This document shows, piece by piece, positions 17,986 to 26,366 of a DNA stretch of 64,000 nt. The notes below the pieces were generated by a model. That model saw only the letters and a list, made by a program, of their open reading frames with translations, did not search any database and was not told the origin of the DNA. Position 1 is the first letter of the stretch. Each line of letters opens with the position of its first letter. The position numbers and the translations under genes were made by a program. Source of the stretch: Clostridia bacterium. GTDB lineage: Bacteria > Bacillota > Clostridia > Oscillospirales > CAG-272. The stretch lies in the NCBI GenBank assembly GCA_017937135.1, contig JAGBEE010000022.1:51263-115262 (forward strand), given 5' to 3'.

Positions 17986-19089
17986 ATGAAAAAACGTTTA
18001 ATGTTAATTTTGTTAGCTGTTCTTTCACTTTGCCTTGCCTTTTCAATGGTGTCCTGTGGTGACGAGGAGGGCTCTGATGGCGATGTAGAGCTTGATGAAA
18101 ACGGCTTTTGCGTTGGTGAACACGTATATGGCGAATGGACAGTGACAAAGAATCCTACCTGTCAAGGCGATGGAGAGGAAGCAAGGATATGTAAGAATTG
18201 TCCTAAGAAGGAAACGAGAGACATCAAGGTTGATGACAAAAGGGATTGTGACTTTACAGGCTGGGCAACAGCTCTTGAGCCCAACTGCACCGAAGACGGT
18301 GTAAGCGCACGTATTTGTAGAGTTTGTGACAATATTGAAGCAAAGCCTATAAGCGCGCTTGGCCACGATTATGGTGATGGCTCATATACAACTATAGATG
18401 AGGTTACTTGTACAACTGATGGCCTTGAGAGAAGAATTTGCAGAACCTGCGAATTTAATGACGAGAGGGTAGTTCCAATGCTTAACCACCCAAGCGATAA
18501 GCTTGATATACTTGAGGCACAAGAGCCAACGGAAACAGATGAGGGCTGGACAAGGGGCGTTTATTGCTTTGCTTGTAAAACACAGCTTGTTGAGTCATAT
18601 ATTGTTCCCGCACTTGGCACAGGTGAATTAGCTAATATAACAAAATCATCTAATATCAATTTCTGGATGATACTTGCAAATGGTGAAAAGAAGTTGCAGG
18701 AAGATTACGGTGGAGGCTACGGTACGAACAAAGGAAATCTTTTTGATGGCAAGTATGATACAAGATCCAGTGGTGGTAAGAGCGCTGATAACTCATACAC
18801 ATTTGAATGGACAGCTGAGCAATATATAAACAGTATAAAGGTATGGTGCAATATTGAGGGTACATTTAAAAATGACCAGCTATCAATAATCTTGTATGAT
18901 TCAGCAGGAAATGTAACATACAAGTCCGATGTAATTGATGTTAGCAAAACAGTAAATTACAATTTTGAGAACATAAATAAATTTGCTCAAAAGGTTGAAA
19001 TTGTTTTACGTACACCTAACCCAGGTGGATATAGTGGACATAACTACCTTTACGAGGTGGAAATTTACGCTCCTGCAACTGAGGAATAA
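17986..19089 (+). CDS. Lipoprotein with four cysteine-knuckle repeats and a C-terminal beta-sandwich domain
   Basis: 367 residues. Lipobox SMVSC places the acylated cysteine at residue 24, so the protein is anchored to the outer membrane face. Residues about 45-205 hold four repeats of the pattern C-x(2-3)-D/G-G-x3-R-x-C-x2-C (RICKNC, RICRVC, RICRTC and a fourth, VYCFAC, whose first Cys is lost). Such repeats occur in cell-surface proteins of gut Firmicutes and may bind zinc. The last 150 residues, with FDGKYDTRSSGGKS, look like a discoidin or carbohydrate-binding beta-sandwich. It is a single-gene unit with its own promoter and a good AAGGAG site. Function unknown; a surface or glycan-binding role is likely. 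Confidence 0.8.
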   Translation: MKKRLMLILLAVLSLCLAFSMVSCGDEEGSDGDVELDENGFCVGEHVYGEWTVTKNPTCQGDGEEARICKNCPKKETRDIKVDDKRDCDFTGWATALEPNCTEDGVSARICRVCDNIEAKPISALGHDYGDGSYTTIDEVTCTTDGLERRICRTCEFNDERVVPMLNHPSDKLDILEAQEPTETDEGWTRGVYCFACKTQLVESYIVPALGTGELANITKSSNINFWMILANGEKKLQEDYGGGYGTNKGNLFDGKYDTRSSGGKSADNSYTFEWTAEQYINSIKVWCNIEGTFKNDQLSIILYDSAGNVTYKSDVIDVSKTVNYNFENINKFAQKVEIVLRTPNPGGYSGHNYLYEVEIYAPATEE

Positions 19090-19093
19090 AATT

Positions 19094-19317
19094 AAAAGGG
19101 GCTGTTGCAATAAGCACAGACCAAAAACAGACACATTCCCCTATAAAATCAAGTTAAAACAATTATTTTAGTAAATTTTTAAGGTTGAGAACTTGCGGTT
19201 TTGTTGCAAGTTCTCTTCATTTTAATGTCTGTTTTTTAGGCGCGAGCTCGCACTCTACCGTACGAAGTACGCCTACGTGTACAAGCTCACGCCTTCTGCA
19301 CTCATTTCACTATCCCC
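19094..19317 (+). repeat. Copy A of a 224-bp structured interspersed repeat
   Basis: Full copy. Left end AAAAGGGGCTGTTGCAATAA, right end CATTTCACTATCCCC; the two ends are imperfect inverted repeats (16 of 21 positions by hand). The centre has a perfect 10-bp stem GAGAACTTGC / GCAAGTTCTC with a 9-base loop (19187-19196, 19206-19215). A longer-range stem pairs the segment AAAACAGAC (left half) with GTCTGTTTT (right half). A CGTAC-GAA-GTACG hairpin lies nearer the right end. It differs from copy B at about 21 of 224 positions with no gaps. It fills the gap between the lipoprotein gene and the converging exporter gene. It codes for no protein I can support. Confidence 0.9.
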
Positions 19318-19340
19318 TTTCGCTTTGTTATAACAAAAAA

Positions 19341-19369
19341 TCCCAACGTTCTTTAGTTGGGATTTTTTT
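19341..19369. terminator. Bidirectional terminator between copy A and the first exporter gene
   Basis: Stem TCCCAAC / GTTGGGA (19341-19347, 19356-19362) with a T run on the plus side and an A run (T on minus) on the other. Serves the minus-strand exporter that ends at 19375 and plus-strand transcription coming through the repeat. Confidence 0.85.
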
Positions 19370-19374
19370 GTGTA

Positions 19375-22335
19375 TTATTCGCTTCTAAGTGCGATAACAG
19401 GGTCCTTTTTAGAAGCAACCCTTGCAGGGATAAGACCTGCAACAAGAGTTAGAATCATGCTTATAAGGATGAGCACAATAGCAGGCACTATTCCAAGCGT
19501 AGCCTTGAGTGATGCCAAGCCTGTGAGAGAATAAAGGATTACATTTATAATTACATTGAATATAAGTGTAACCAAAATGCCTATAAAGCCTGCGCCAAAG
19601 CCAACGATTAATGTTTCTGCATTGAATACGCGTGAAATATCCTTCTTTGATGCACCAATAGCGCGCAATATACCGATTTCCTTTGTTCTTTCAAGAACTG
19701 AAATATAGGTTATAATTCCAATCATAATAGAAGAAACGATAAGTGAAATAGATACGAATGCTACTAAAACATAGGTAATTGCATCAATAATAGTAGTTAC
19801 AGAGCTCATAAGGAGAGCGACAGTATCAGAGTAAGTAATCTTGTCGCTATCTCTGCCTAAGCGCTCAGCCTCCTTGTTGTAATCGGAAATTTCTGCCTTA
19901 ATAATTTCCTTAGAGTCAAAATCCTTAGGATAAATCAAAATCTTGGTAGGAGTGTCTAAGTTTATAGAGCCTATCTTCTCCATAGCAGCCTCATATGAGG
20001 TGTTATCAAGCATAGAGTTGATAACTCTTATAAAGTTGTCATCAGTAGTATTCATAAGCGCCATAGCAGCAAGCTTTGTCGCTTGGTCCTCAATTTGCAA
20101 AATTTGCATTTTGATAGACAAGGCATCCTTTAATGTATAGCCACCGTAAGGAGCGTTTTTAGTAATTGGCGCAATAGATGAGCCAAGCATATTTTCAAAC
20201 GCCTCAATAATTTGCTCGTCGGACATTGCCTTAACGTAAGGAGCATAAAGCTCGTTTTGGCTAATTAAGTCTCTTAAATACTTACAGTCAGGAGCATAGC
20301 CCTCAAATTTAAGACCATTCAAGAGATTTATCTCATTGTTTTGCTTTTGCGCGCTTACAACGTCACCACCATTTGAAATTCCAAGCACATCACTTGCCAA
20401 GGCTGAGGTGTAGCCAATAGCACCAATCATAGCAGAGCTTGCAGAGTTTTCAGATGGAGTTACAATTCCAACCACCTTAAGAGTCATAGCGTCATCAGAT
20501 GCTAAATACGATTGAATTTCAATGTCCTTGCGCTCTTCAATTTTAGTAATACCGTTTTCGGTAACAACCTTGTATTTTTCGGAGTCTGGGAGCACCTTGA
20601 ACTCATATCCTAAAATATCCTCAAATGAGAAGGAGGCCTCGGGAATTTCAGTTTCATTTCCCTCAATAGTATCAGTTCTTGTGGAAACCCAGTTTTTAAG
20701 CTCCTGAATATCCCTTATACCAAGAGTATAAAGAATATAGTCTGAAACCTGTTGCTTTGAGTCAACTATGAGAACGACCTCGTTTGAGCTATCTGCGCTT
20801 GGGTATTTGCCATAAAGCACGTCATATTGCGAAGAGATATAATCACTATCTCCAACAAGCTCAGTCCAAGCGTTAGTTGTTAGCATAGAGGAAGCGCCAC
20901 CGGAGCCAAACATATCTCCAAGACCGATTTGTGCCATAAGCTCAGCAAAGTCTGTGATGTTTTTACGGTATGTGACAATTTCACCCTTGTCATTCTTTAT
21001 AATTGTATATGTGTTAAGCCTCGTGTTATATAGGTACTTAACGTCTGTGGAGCTTGGCTTGATTTGCGAGTCGTTTTCGATATAATCTCTGAAGGCTGTA
21101 AGGTTATTGCTTGTAGCACCGTTAGCAACGGTATTCATAACCTTAATCATAATATCGTTTGAGTAGATAGTTGTTTTGTCAATATCCTCCTCGTCACGAC
21201 CACTTTGCTCCATAAGTGAGCCAAGCAACGTCATTGTATCCATAGTGCTCTCATTAATTTCAATTGGGTAAGAGGACATAGTGCTTTCCTCAACGCTTGA
21301 AATGTATGCGTTAACACCCGTTGAAACTGATAAAATAAGAGCGATACCAATAATACCAATACTACCTGCAAACGAGGTTAAGAAGGTTCTGCCCTTTTTA
21401 GTAAGAAGGTTGTTAAGTGATAAAAGAAGAGCAGTTAAGAAGGACATAGAGGTTTTAGCCTTTTTACCCTTGTTCGTTGCTTTTTTAGTGCTTGCCTCGA
21501 CCTTTTCCCTTTTAGGAGCAGTCATTTTATCGCTTGGAGGCAACACCTCTAAGCTTGCAACGTTGCGATTTTTATCCTCGTCAACCATAGTATTAACAGG
21601 CGCAGTATCAAGCACCCTGTCAACCCTTGATAAATCAAAGGTATCCTCTTGCATCTCATAATAAGGGCGCGAGTCGCTTATTATTTGACCGTCAAGCAAA
21701 TTTATAATTCTCGTTGAATATTCCTTTGCAAGCTCTGGGTTATGGGTAACCATAATAATAAGTCTGTCATTGGAAATTTCCTTAAGAATTTCCATAATCT
21801 GCACACTTGTAGTTGAGTCAAGCGCGCCCGTAGGCTCGTCAGCGAGCAAAATGTCAGGGTCGTTAACAAGAGCACGTGCAATAGCAACCCTTTGCATCTG
21901 ACCGCCCGACATTTGATTTGGCTTTTTATGAATTTGGTCGCCAAGACCAACCTTAGTAAGCGCCTCAATAGCACGTGTCCTTCTTTCCTTGGCATCAACG
22001 CCCGAAAGAGTAAGAGCAAGCTCTACGTTTGATAATACGCTTTGGTGTGGGATAAGATTATAGCTTTGGAATACAAAGCCAACAGAGTGATTTCTGTATG
22101 TGTCCCAGTCCCTATCCTCGAATTTTTTGGTTGATTTTTCATTTATAATAAGGTCACCGCTTGTATAGTTATCAAGACCACCTATTATGTTAAGCAAGGT
22201 GGTTTTTCCACATCCCGATGGACCGAGAATAGAAACGAATTCACTCTCTCTGAATTGCAAGGAAACACCATTTAATGCGTGCACTACTGAGTCGCCAGTA
22301 ACATAATCTTTTCTTATGTTAGTCAGCTTTAGCAT
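19375..22335 (-). CDS. ABC exporter, ATPase fused to FtsX/MacB-type permease (986 aa)
   Basis: The ATPase domain is at about 1-230: Walker A GPSGCGKT at 38-45, signature MSGGQMQRVAIARAL from about 143, Walker B ILLADEPTGALDS. A charged linker (about 235-295) leads to the first membrane helix at about 300-330, a large extracellular domain (about 330-830) and three C-terminal helices of the FtsX type with ISVLERTKEIGILRAIGAS. This is the MacB/LolCDE class that works by mechanotransmission, often in export or resistance to peptides or in envelope function. It resembles the protein at 44888 in plan, but with a shorter external part. It is a single-gene unit with a near-consensus promoter. Substrate unknown. 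Confidence 0.9.
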   Translation of the reverse strand: MLKLTNIRKDYVTGDSVVHALNGVSLQFRESEFVSILGPSGCGKTTLLNIIGGLDNYTSGDLIINEKSTKKFEDRDWDTYRNHSVGFVFQSYNLIPHQSVLSNVELALTLSGVDAKERRTRAIEALTKVGLGDQIHKKPNQMSGGQMQRVAIARALVNDPDILLADEPTGALDSTTSVQIMEILKEISNDRLIIMVTHNPELAKEYSTRIINLLDGQIISDSRPYYEMQEDTFDLSRVDRVLDTAPVNTMVDEDKNRNVASLEVLPPSDKMTAPKREKVEASTKKATNKGKKAKTSMSFLTALLLSLNNLLTKKGRTFLTSFAGSIGIIGIALILSVSTGVNAYISSVEESTMSSYPIEINESTMDTMTLLGSLMEQSGRDEEDIDKTTIYSNDIMIKVMNTVANGATSNNLTAFRDYIENDSQIKPSSTDVKYLYNTRLNTYTIIKNDKGEIVTYRKNITDFAELMAQIGLGDMFGSGGASSMLTTNAWTELVGDSDYISSQYDVLYGKYPSADSSNEVVLIVDSKQQVSDYILYTLGIRDIQELKNWVSTRTDTIEGNETEIPEASFSFEDILGYEFKVLPDSEKYKVVTENGITKIEERKDIEIQSYLASDDAMTLKVVGIVTPSENSASSAMIGAIGYTSALASDVLGISNGGDVVSAQKQNNEINLLNGLKFEGYAPDCKYLRDLISQNELYAPYVKAMSDEQIIEAFENMLGSSIAPITKNAPYGGYTLKDALSIKMQILQIEDQATKLAAMALMNTTDDNFIRVINSMLDNTSYEAAMEKIGSINLDTPTKILIYPKDFDSKEIIKAEISDYNKEAERLGRDSDKITYSDTVALLMSSVTTIIDAITYVLVAFVSISLIVSSIMIGIITYISVLERTKEIGILRAIGASKKDISRVFNAETLIVGFGAGFIGILVTLIFNVIINVILYSLTGLASLKATLGIVPAIVLILISMILTLVAGLIPARVASKKDPVIALRSE

Positions 22336-22368
22336 AGTTTTCCCCCTTTATTAAATATTAGTATTTTT

Positions 22369-22397
22369 ATTTTATATCTAACGCGTGCGTGTGTCAA
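22369..22397 (-). promoter_or_regulatory. Promoter of the first FtsX-type exporter
   Basis: On the minus strand TTGACA (22397-22392), 17 bp, TAAAAT (22374-22369); a GGGGG ribosome site follows. Confidence 0.75.
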
Positions 22398-22445
22398 TAA
22401 AAAATCAACAATTTTCATTAAATTTTCACATTTGGAAATTGGTAG

Positions 22446-22475
22446 TTGTAAAAAGGGTTCCTCATATGCTACAAT
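22446..22475 (+). promoter_or_regulatory. Promoter of the GH29-like gene
   Basis: TTGTAA (22446-22451), 18 bp, TACAAT (22470-22475) with upstream TG at 22467. Confidence 0.55.
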
Positions 22476-22510
22476 AAACAATGGATTAGCTTAATAAAAG
22501 AGGATAAATT

Positions 22511-23425
22511 ATGAAAAATAGAACGGATTGGTTCAAGGAAGCGGGCTACGGAATTTTCGTTCATTGGACGACAAATAGTCTTGACAAGGACGGTAATAAA
22601 AAGGAATATTTTAAAGCGGTAGAGGATTTTGATATTGATACCTTTGTTACACAAATCAAAAGCTCGGGCGCTAAATTTCTATTTATCACAACCTCACATT
22701 CACAAATGCGCCTTCCATTTCCTTTGAAGGAGCTTGATGAGATTGTTCCAAATCACACAGCAAAGCGCGATTTAATAATGGAGATAGCAAACAGACTTGA
22801 AAAGGAAAATATAAGGCTAATGCTGTATTTTAACGGAGATGGGTCTGAGGACATAGAATGGCAAAGTGCGACAGGCTTTAAAACGGATCACCAAAGGCAC
22901 GCTCAATATTGCTACGATGTAACAAGAGCAATTTCGTTAAAATATGGAACGAAAATTCACGGCTGGTGGATAGACTGCTGTTACGAGCCTGATGTGTGTA
23001 AAGGCACAGGTGTAAGATATGATTATGAAAAATATGCAAGCGCACTAAGGGCAGGAAATCCTGATTCAATAATAGCATTTAATTTCCGAGGCACGTGTGG
23101 TTGGGGAAGCACATGGGGAAGGGGAATTGCTGACTTCCAAGCAGGAGAGGAAAACTCACTCGACTTTTTGCCAAAGGGTCGCTTTAGTGGAGAGGGAGAT
23201 ACACAATGGTTTGCGCTTTGCTGGATGGATGAATTTTGGGTGCACGAAAAGCACGGTGTGCCATCGCCTGTTCACGAAAACGAAAGAGTTCTTGAATATG
23301 TAAGGAAAGTAAAAGAAAATGACGGTGTATTTGCATACAACGTAGCATTATATCAGGAGGGACATATTTCAGACAAAACCTGCGAACAGCTACTATGGCT
23401 TAAGCAACATGGTATAGAAGATTAA
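22511..23425 (+). CDS. GH29-like (alpha-L-fucosidase fold) protein, catalytic domain only
   Basis: 304 residues. It begins with WFKEAGYGIFVHW, the GH29 N-terminal signature, and has the TSHSQMRLP segment and HGWWIDCCY, where Asp155 matches the position of the GH29 nucleophile. Family members are usually 430 residues or more with a C-terminal beta domain, which is absent here. There is no signal peptide, so it is cytoplasmic. It is alone on its transcript (terminator at 23506). The reaction is likely release of fucose or a related sugar, but the acid/base residue is not obvious and the family has inactive or divergent members, so activity is uncertain. Confidence 0.75.
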   Translation: MKNRTDWFKEAGYGIFVHWTTNSLDKDGNKKEYFKAVEDFDIDTFVTQIKSSGAKFLFITTSHSQMRLPFPLKELDEIVPNHTAKRDLIMEIANRLEKENIRLMLYFNGDGSEDIEWQSATGFKTDHQRHAQYCYDVTRAISLKYGTKIHGWWIDCCYEPDVCKGTGVRYDYEKYASALRAGNPDSIIAFNFRGTCGWGSTWGRGIADFQAGEENSLDFLPKGRFSGEGDTQWFALCWMDEFWVHEKHGVPSPVHENERVLEYVRKVKENDGVFAYNVALYQEGHISDKTCEQLLWLKQHGIED

Positions 23426-23460
23426 ACTCATAACAGCCTATTTAAGCAATACATATAGAC

Positions 23461-23480
23461 ATATGCACAAATGTGCATAT
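23461..23480. other. Perfect inverted repeat downstream of the GH29-like gene
   Basis: Arms ATATGCACA and TGTGCATAT separated by AA. No T run follows, so it is not an obvious terminator; it could be a protein-binding palindrome. Confidence 0.4.
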
Positions 23481-23505
23481 TATAAAATGATAACCAAATA
23501 AAGAA

Positions 23506-23531
23506 AAAAGCTCCAAGAAATTGGAGCTTTT
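23506..23531 (+). terminator. Intrinsic terminator of the GH29-like gene
   Basis: Stem AAAAGCTCCAA / TTGGAGCTTTT with a GAAA loop. Confidence 0.85.
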
Positions 23532-23535
23532 GCTT

Positions 23536-23552
23536 TGTTACAAAATGTAACA
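23536..23552. promoter_or_regulatory. Palindrome upstream of the XRE regulator
   Basis: TGTTACA-AAA-TGTAACA, a perfect 7-bp inverted repeat about 140 bp before the regulator start, with several TATAAT-like boxes between. Candidate autoregulatory operator. Confidence 0.4.
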
Positions 23553-23691
23553 GAAATAAATATGATACTTTGTTATAATTTATATAAGTTACTTAAAGCT
23601 GTACTTGTAGTGTTTAATTTAAGGTTTGTGGTTAATTCATTAAATATAATATATAATCTATTTAGAAATAAATTTGAATGGGGGGAGCTTC

Positions 23692-24012
23692 TTGGTTGAT
23701 AAAAGAGTTGGAAAACGAATACAGAAGAGTCGTGAAAAAGCAAAAATCAGCCAAGAAAAATTGGCAGAGATTGTTGGTATGAGTGTTACTGCAATTTCAA
23801 ATATAGAACGTGGAAATAATTATCCTTCATTTGAAAATTTTATAAAAATTGCCAATGCTATTGGCGTATCAACGGACATTTTACTTTGTGATGTTGTAGA
23901 GTCTGCGCAAATTGCGCGAGCTTCAGAATTATCAGAAAAGTTAAAAAATATTCCTGTTTTAAAAAGAAATGAATTATATATTATCATCGAAGCATTACTT
24001 GAAAAGGTATAG
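23692..24012 (+). CDS. XRE-family helix-turn-helix regulator
   Basis: 106 residues from a TTG at 23692, chosen because the GGGGGGAG site lies 5-12 bases upstream; an earlier TTG at 23674 would place that site inside the gene. The N-terminal HTH (about 8-62) reads KISQEKLAEIVGMSVTAISN with IERGNNYPS, the classic XRE pattern. The C-terminal 40 residues are helical and charged (ARASELSEKLKNI), probably for dimerisation. It is followed 18 bp later by a small gene of unknown function with its own AGGAGG site. Local DNA is more AT-rich than around. It could be a stand-alone regulator or half of a two-gene module. Confidence 0.85.
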   Translation: MVDKRVGKRIQKSREKAKISQEKLAEIVGMSVTAISNIERGNNYPSFENFIKIANAIGVSTDILLCDVVESAQIARASELSEKLKNIPVLKRNELYIIIEALLEKV

Positions 24013-24030
24013 GAGGATGATAATCTTGTA

Positions 24031-24387
24031 ATGAGAAACTTTAAACACATACACGAAAGTAAAGAGGAACAAGAGTACAGGCATTTGTCGTGGACAGTGT
24101 GCAGATACATTTACTTAAATAAAGATTTATATAATGATATGAAATGTAAATTTGTATATGATTATATACTTCAATATTTTGTGTTTTTCTATAATCTTTA
24201 TAATGATAATGCAAACTATAATGTGAATAGCTTTGAAGAAATGTTTCAACGCGAAATAAATGATAAAAGCAGTATCATAGACGTGTCGCGAGAGGATGTA
24301 ATGTGCTTTGTCGAAAGCTTTGAAGCAAATAAAATGCTTTTATCTACTGATATAAGAATTTTAAATGATTGTTTTAGGCTTTCTTAA
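24031..24387 (+). CDS. Unknown 118-residue protein downstream of the XRE regulator
   Basis: I do not recognise this protein. It is rich in aromatic residues (YNDMKCKFVYDYILQYFVFF) and mostly helical by composition, with no membrane segment, signal peptide or known motif. It starts at 24031, 14 bases after an AGGAGG site (24011-24016), longer than ideal, and no better start is in frame. It directly follows the XRE gene and ends with a shared bidirectional terminator, so the two form one transcript. It may be a protein partner or target of the regulator, as in toxin-antitoxin or phage-like pairs, but nothing in the sequence proves this. Confidence 0.6.
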   Translation: MRNFKHIHESKEEQEYRHLSWTVCRYIYLNKDLYNDMKCKFVYDYILQYFVFFYNLYNDNANYNVNSFEEMFQREINDKSSIIDVSREDVMCFVESFEANKMLLSTDIRILNDCFRLS

Positions 24388-24396
24388 TTAAATAAA

Positions 24397-24430
24397 AAGA
24401 ACAGGTATTTTTAAGTACCTGTTCTTATTT
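24397..24430. terminator. Bidirectional terminator between the XRE module and pckG
   Basis: 11-bp perfect stem AAGAACAGGTA / TACCTGTTCTT with an 8-base loop, T-rich on both sides. Confidence 0.88.
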
Positions 24431-24434
24431 TATA

Positions 24435-26240
24435 TTACTTTGAAAGTCTTTCTTCAAGAGCCTTTAACTCGTCATACATTGTTTGTGGAACTCTATCGCC
24501 AACCTGAGCGTAGAATGCCTTGATGTTTTCAACGTCCTCAAGCCAAGAAGCCTTGTCAACTGAAAGAAGATCCTCAATTGTATCAACGTTAAGGTCAAGA
24601 CCCTCAATGTTGATGTCCTTAGCATATGGAACATAACCGATAGCAGTTTCTCTTGCGTCAACCTTGTCCTCACATCTTGCAAGAATCCAGTCAAGAACTC
24701 TCATGTTATCGCCAAAGCCTGGCCAAATGAAGTGACCCTCGTCATCTGTTCTGAACCAGTTAACGTGGAAAATCTTTGGAGCATTAGGAATCTTTTTGCC
24801 CATATCAAGCCAGTGCTGGAAGTAGTCACCCATGTTGTAGCCAACGAATGGACGCATAGCCATTGGGTCGCGACGAACTACACCGACAGCGCCTGCTGCA
24901 GCTGCAGTTGTTTCAGAAGCCATAATTGAGCCAACGAATGAACCGTGTTGCCAGCCGAATGATTGATATACAAGTGGAGCAGTCTTAGCTCTACGTCCGC
25001 CAAATACGATAGCAGAAATAGGAACACCTGCTGGATTGTCAAATTCCTTAGAAATGCAAGGACAGTTCTTAGCAAGAGCTGTAAATCTTGAGTTAGGATG
25101 AGCAGCGCTTGTATTAACCTTATCCTTCTTGTCGTACTTTGTCTTATCCCACTTTTCGCCCTTCCAGTTAATGCAGTTGTCAGGAGCGTTGTCATCAAGA
25201 CCCTCCCACCAAACTGTATTGTTATCAAGAACGTGACCAACGTTTGTAAAGATAGTATCTCTCATAGTTGTAGCAAGAGCATTTGGATTAGACTTTTCGT
25301 TAGTACCGGGAGCAACGCCAAAGAATCCGTTTTCAGGGTTGATAGCCCAAAGACGTCCGTCCTTACCAACTCTTAACCAAGCAATATCGTCACCTACGCA
25401 CCAAACCTTATAGCCCTTTTCAGAATAAGCCTTAGGAGGAATGAGCATAGCGAGGTTAGTTTTACCACAAGCAGATGGGAATGCAGCAGAGATGTACTTT
25501 GTCTCGCCATTTGGATATTCAACACCGAGAATAAGCATATGCTCAGCCATCCAGCCCTCTTTACGTCCGAGGTAGGAAGCAATACGAAGCGCGAAGCACT
25601 TTTTACCGAGCAATACGTTTCCACCGTAGCCTGAGTTTACAGACCAAATTGTGTTGTCCTCTGGGAAGTGGCAGATATAACGGTTTTCCTCATCGATATC
25701 CTTTCTCGCGTGAAGACCCTTAATAAAGCCCTCTCCATTACCCATAGCCTTAGCAACATGTGCACCGGCTCTTGTCATAATAAGCATATTAAGAACAACG
25801 TAGATAGAGTCAGTAAGCTCGATACCATACTTAGCAAAGTCAGAGCCAACCTGTCCCATAGCATAAGGGATAACGTACATTGTTCTGCCCTTGTAGGAAT
25901 TTTTATAAAGCTTAGAAAGCTTTTCATAGCACTCCTTGGGGTCCATCCAGTTGTTGATATTACCTGCATCCTCTTTTGTTCTTGTGCAGATAAAGGTTCT
26001 GCCCTCAACACGAGCAACGTCGTTGATAGCAGTTCTGTGGAGATAGCAGTTAGGAAGAATTTCCTCATTGAGCTTCTCAAGCTCGCCAGTAGAGCAAGCC
26101 TCATCCTTAAGAGCCTGTGTTTGCTCCTCGCTACCGTCAATCCAAACTATCTTGTCAGGATTAACCATTTCAGCCATTTCCTCAATCCAGTCAAGAATCA
26201 ACTTGGAATCGGTTAAAGCCTTGTTTTCAAATTTAAGCAT
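24435..26240 (-). CDS. pckG: Phosphoenolpyruvate carboxykinase, GTP-dependent
   Basis: 601 residues, the length of the GTP-type enzyme (the ATP type is about 530). Interconverts oxaloacetate and PEP using GTP/GDP or IDP. The active cysteine and P-loop are FPSACGKTN (Cys258, Lys260), and the R-loop and metal-site region is at about 70-90 (AINDVARVEGRTF). Conserved SGYGGN and RDPMAMRPF are present. In an anaerobe it may run toward oxaloacetate and fermentative C4 acids rather than gluconeogenesis. It is a single-gene unit with a strong promoter and an AAGAGG ribosome site. GTP-type enzymes are less common in Firmicutes than the ATP type. Confidence 0.96.
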   Translation of the reverse strand: MLKFENKALTDSKLILDWIEEMAEMVNPDKIVWIDGSEEQTQALKDEACSTGELEKLNEEILPNCYLHRTAINDVARVEGRTFICTRTKEDAGNINNWMDPKECYEKLSKLYKNSYKGRTMYVIPYAMGQVGSDFAKYGIELTDSIYVVLNMLIMTRAGAHVAKAMGNGEGFIKGLHARKDIDEENRYICHFPEDNTIWSVNSGYGGNVLLGKKCFALRIASYLGRKEGWMAEHMLILGVEYPNGETKYISAAFPSACGKTNLAMLIPPKAYSEKGYKVWCVGDDIAWLRVGKDGRLWAINPENGFFGVAPGTNEKSNPNALATTMRDTIFTNVGHVLDNNTVWWEGLDDNAPDNCINWKGEKWDKTKYDKKDKVNTSAAHPNSRFTALAKNCPCISKEFDNPAGVPISAIVFGGRRAKTAPLVYQSFGWQHGSFVGSIMASETTAAAAGAVGVVRRDPMAMRPFVGYNMGDYFQHWLDMGKKIPNAPKIFHVNWFRTDDEGHFIWPGFGDNMRVLDWILARCEDKVDARETAIGYVPYAKDINIEGLDLNVDTIEDLLSVDKASWLEDVENIKAFYAQVGDRVPQTMYDELKALEERLSK

Positions 26241-26299
26241 AATCTATACCTCTTTCTTTAATTTTCGAATTTTAGGCTAAACAAAATTTAACCATCGTA

Positions 26300-26329
26300 A
26301 TTATACCATATAGAAGATATATTTTGCAA
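26300..26329 (-). promoter_or_regulatory. Promoter of pckG
   Basis: On the minus strand TTGCAA (26329-26324), 18 bp, TATAAT (26305-26300) with an upstream TG. Confidence 0.65.
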
Positions 26330-26366
26330 TATATTTTAAATACTTTTATACCAAAAATTACAAAAA

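Noticed and set aside
19185-19388. Open frame across repeat copy A, mirrored by one at 48269-48502 on the minus strand
   Set aside because: They are translations of the repeat. Copy C has a stop (TAG) in the same frame after a one-base deletion, there is no ribosome site, and changes keep hairpin pairing rather than protein sequence.
25668-26216. Long open frame opposite pckG
   Set aside because: Shadow of a well-conserved gene on the other strand, no ribosome site.
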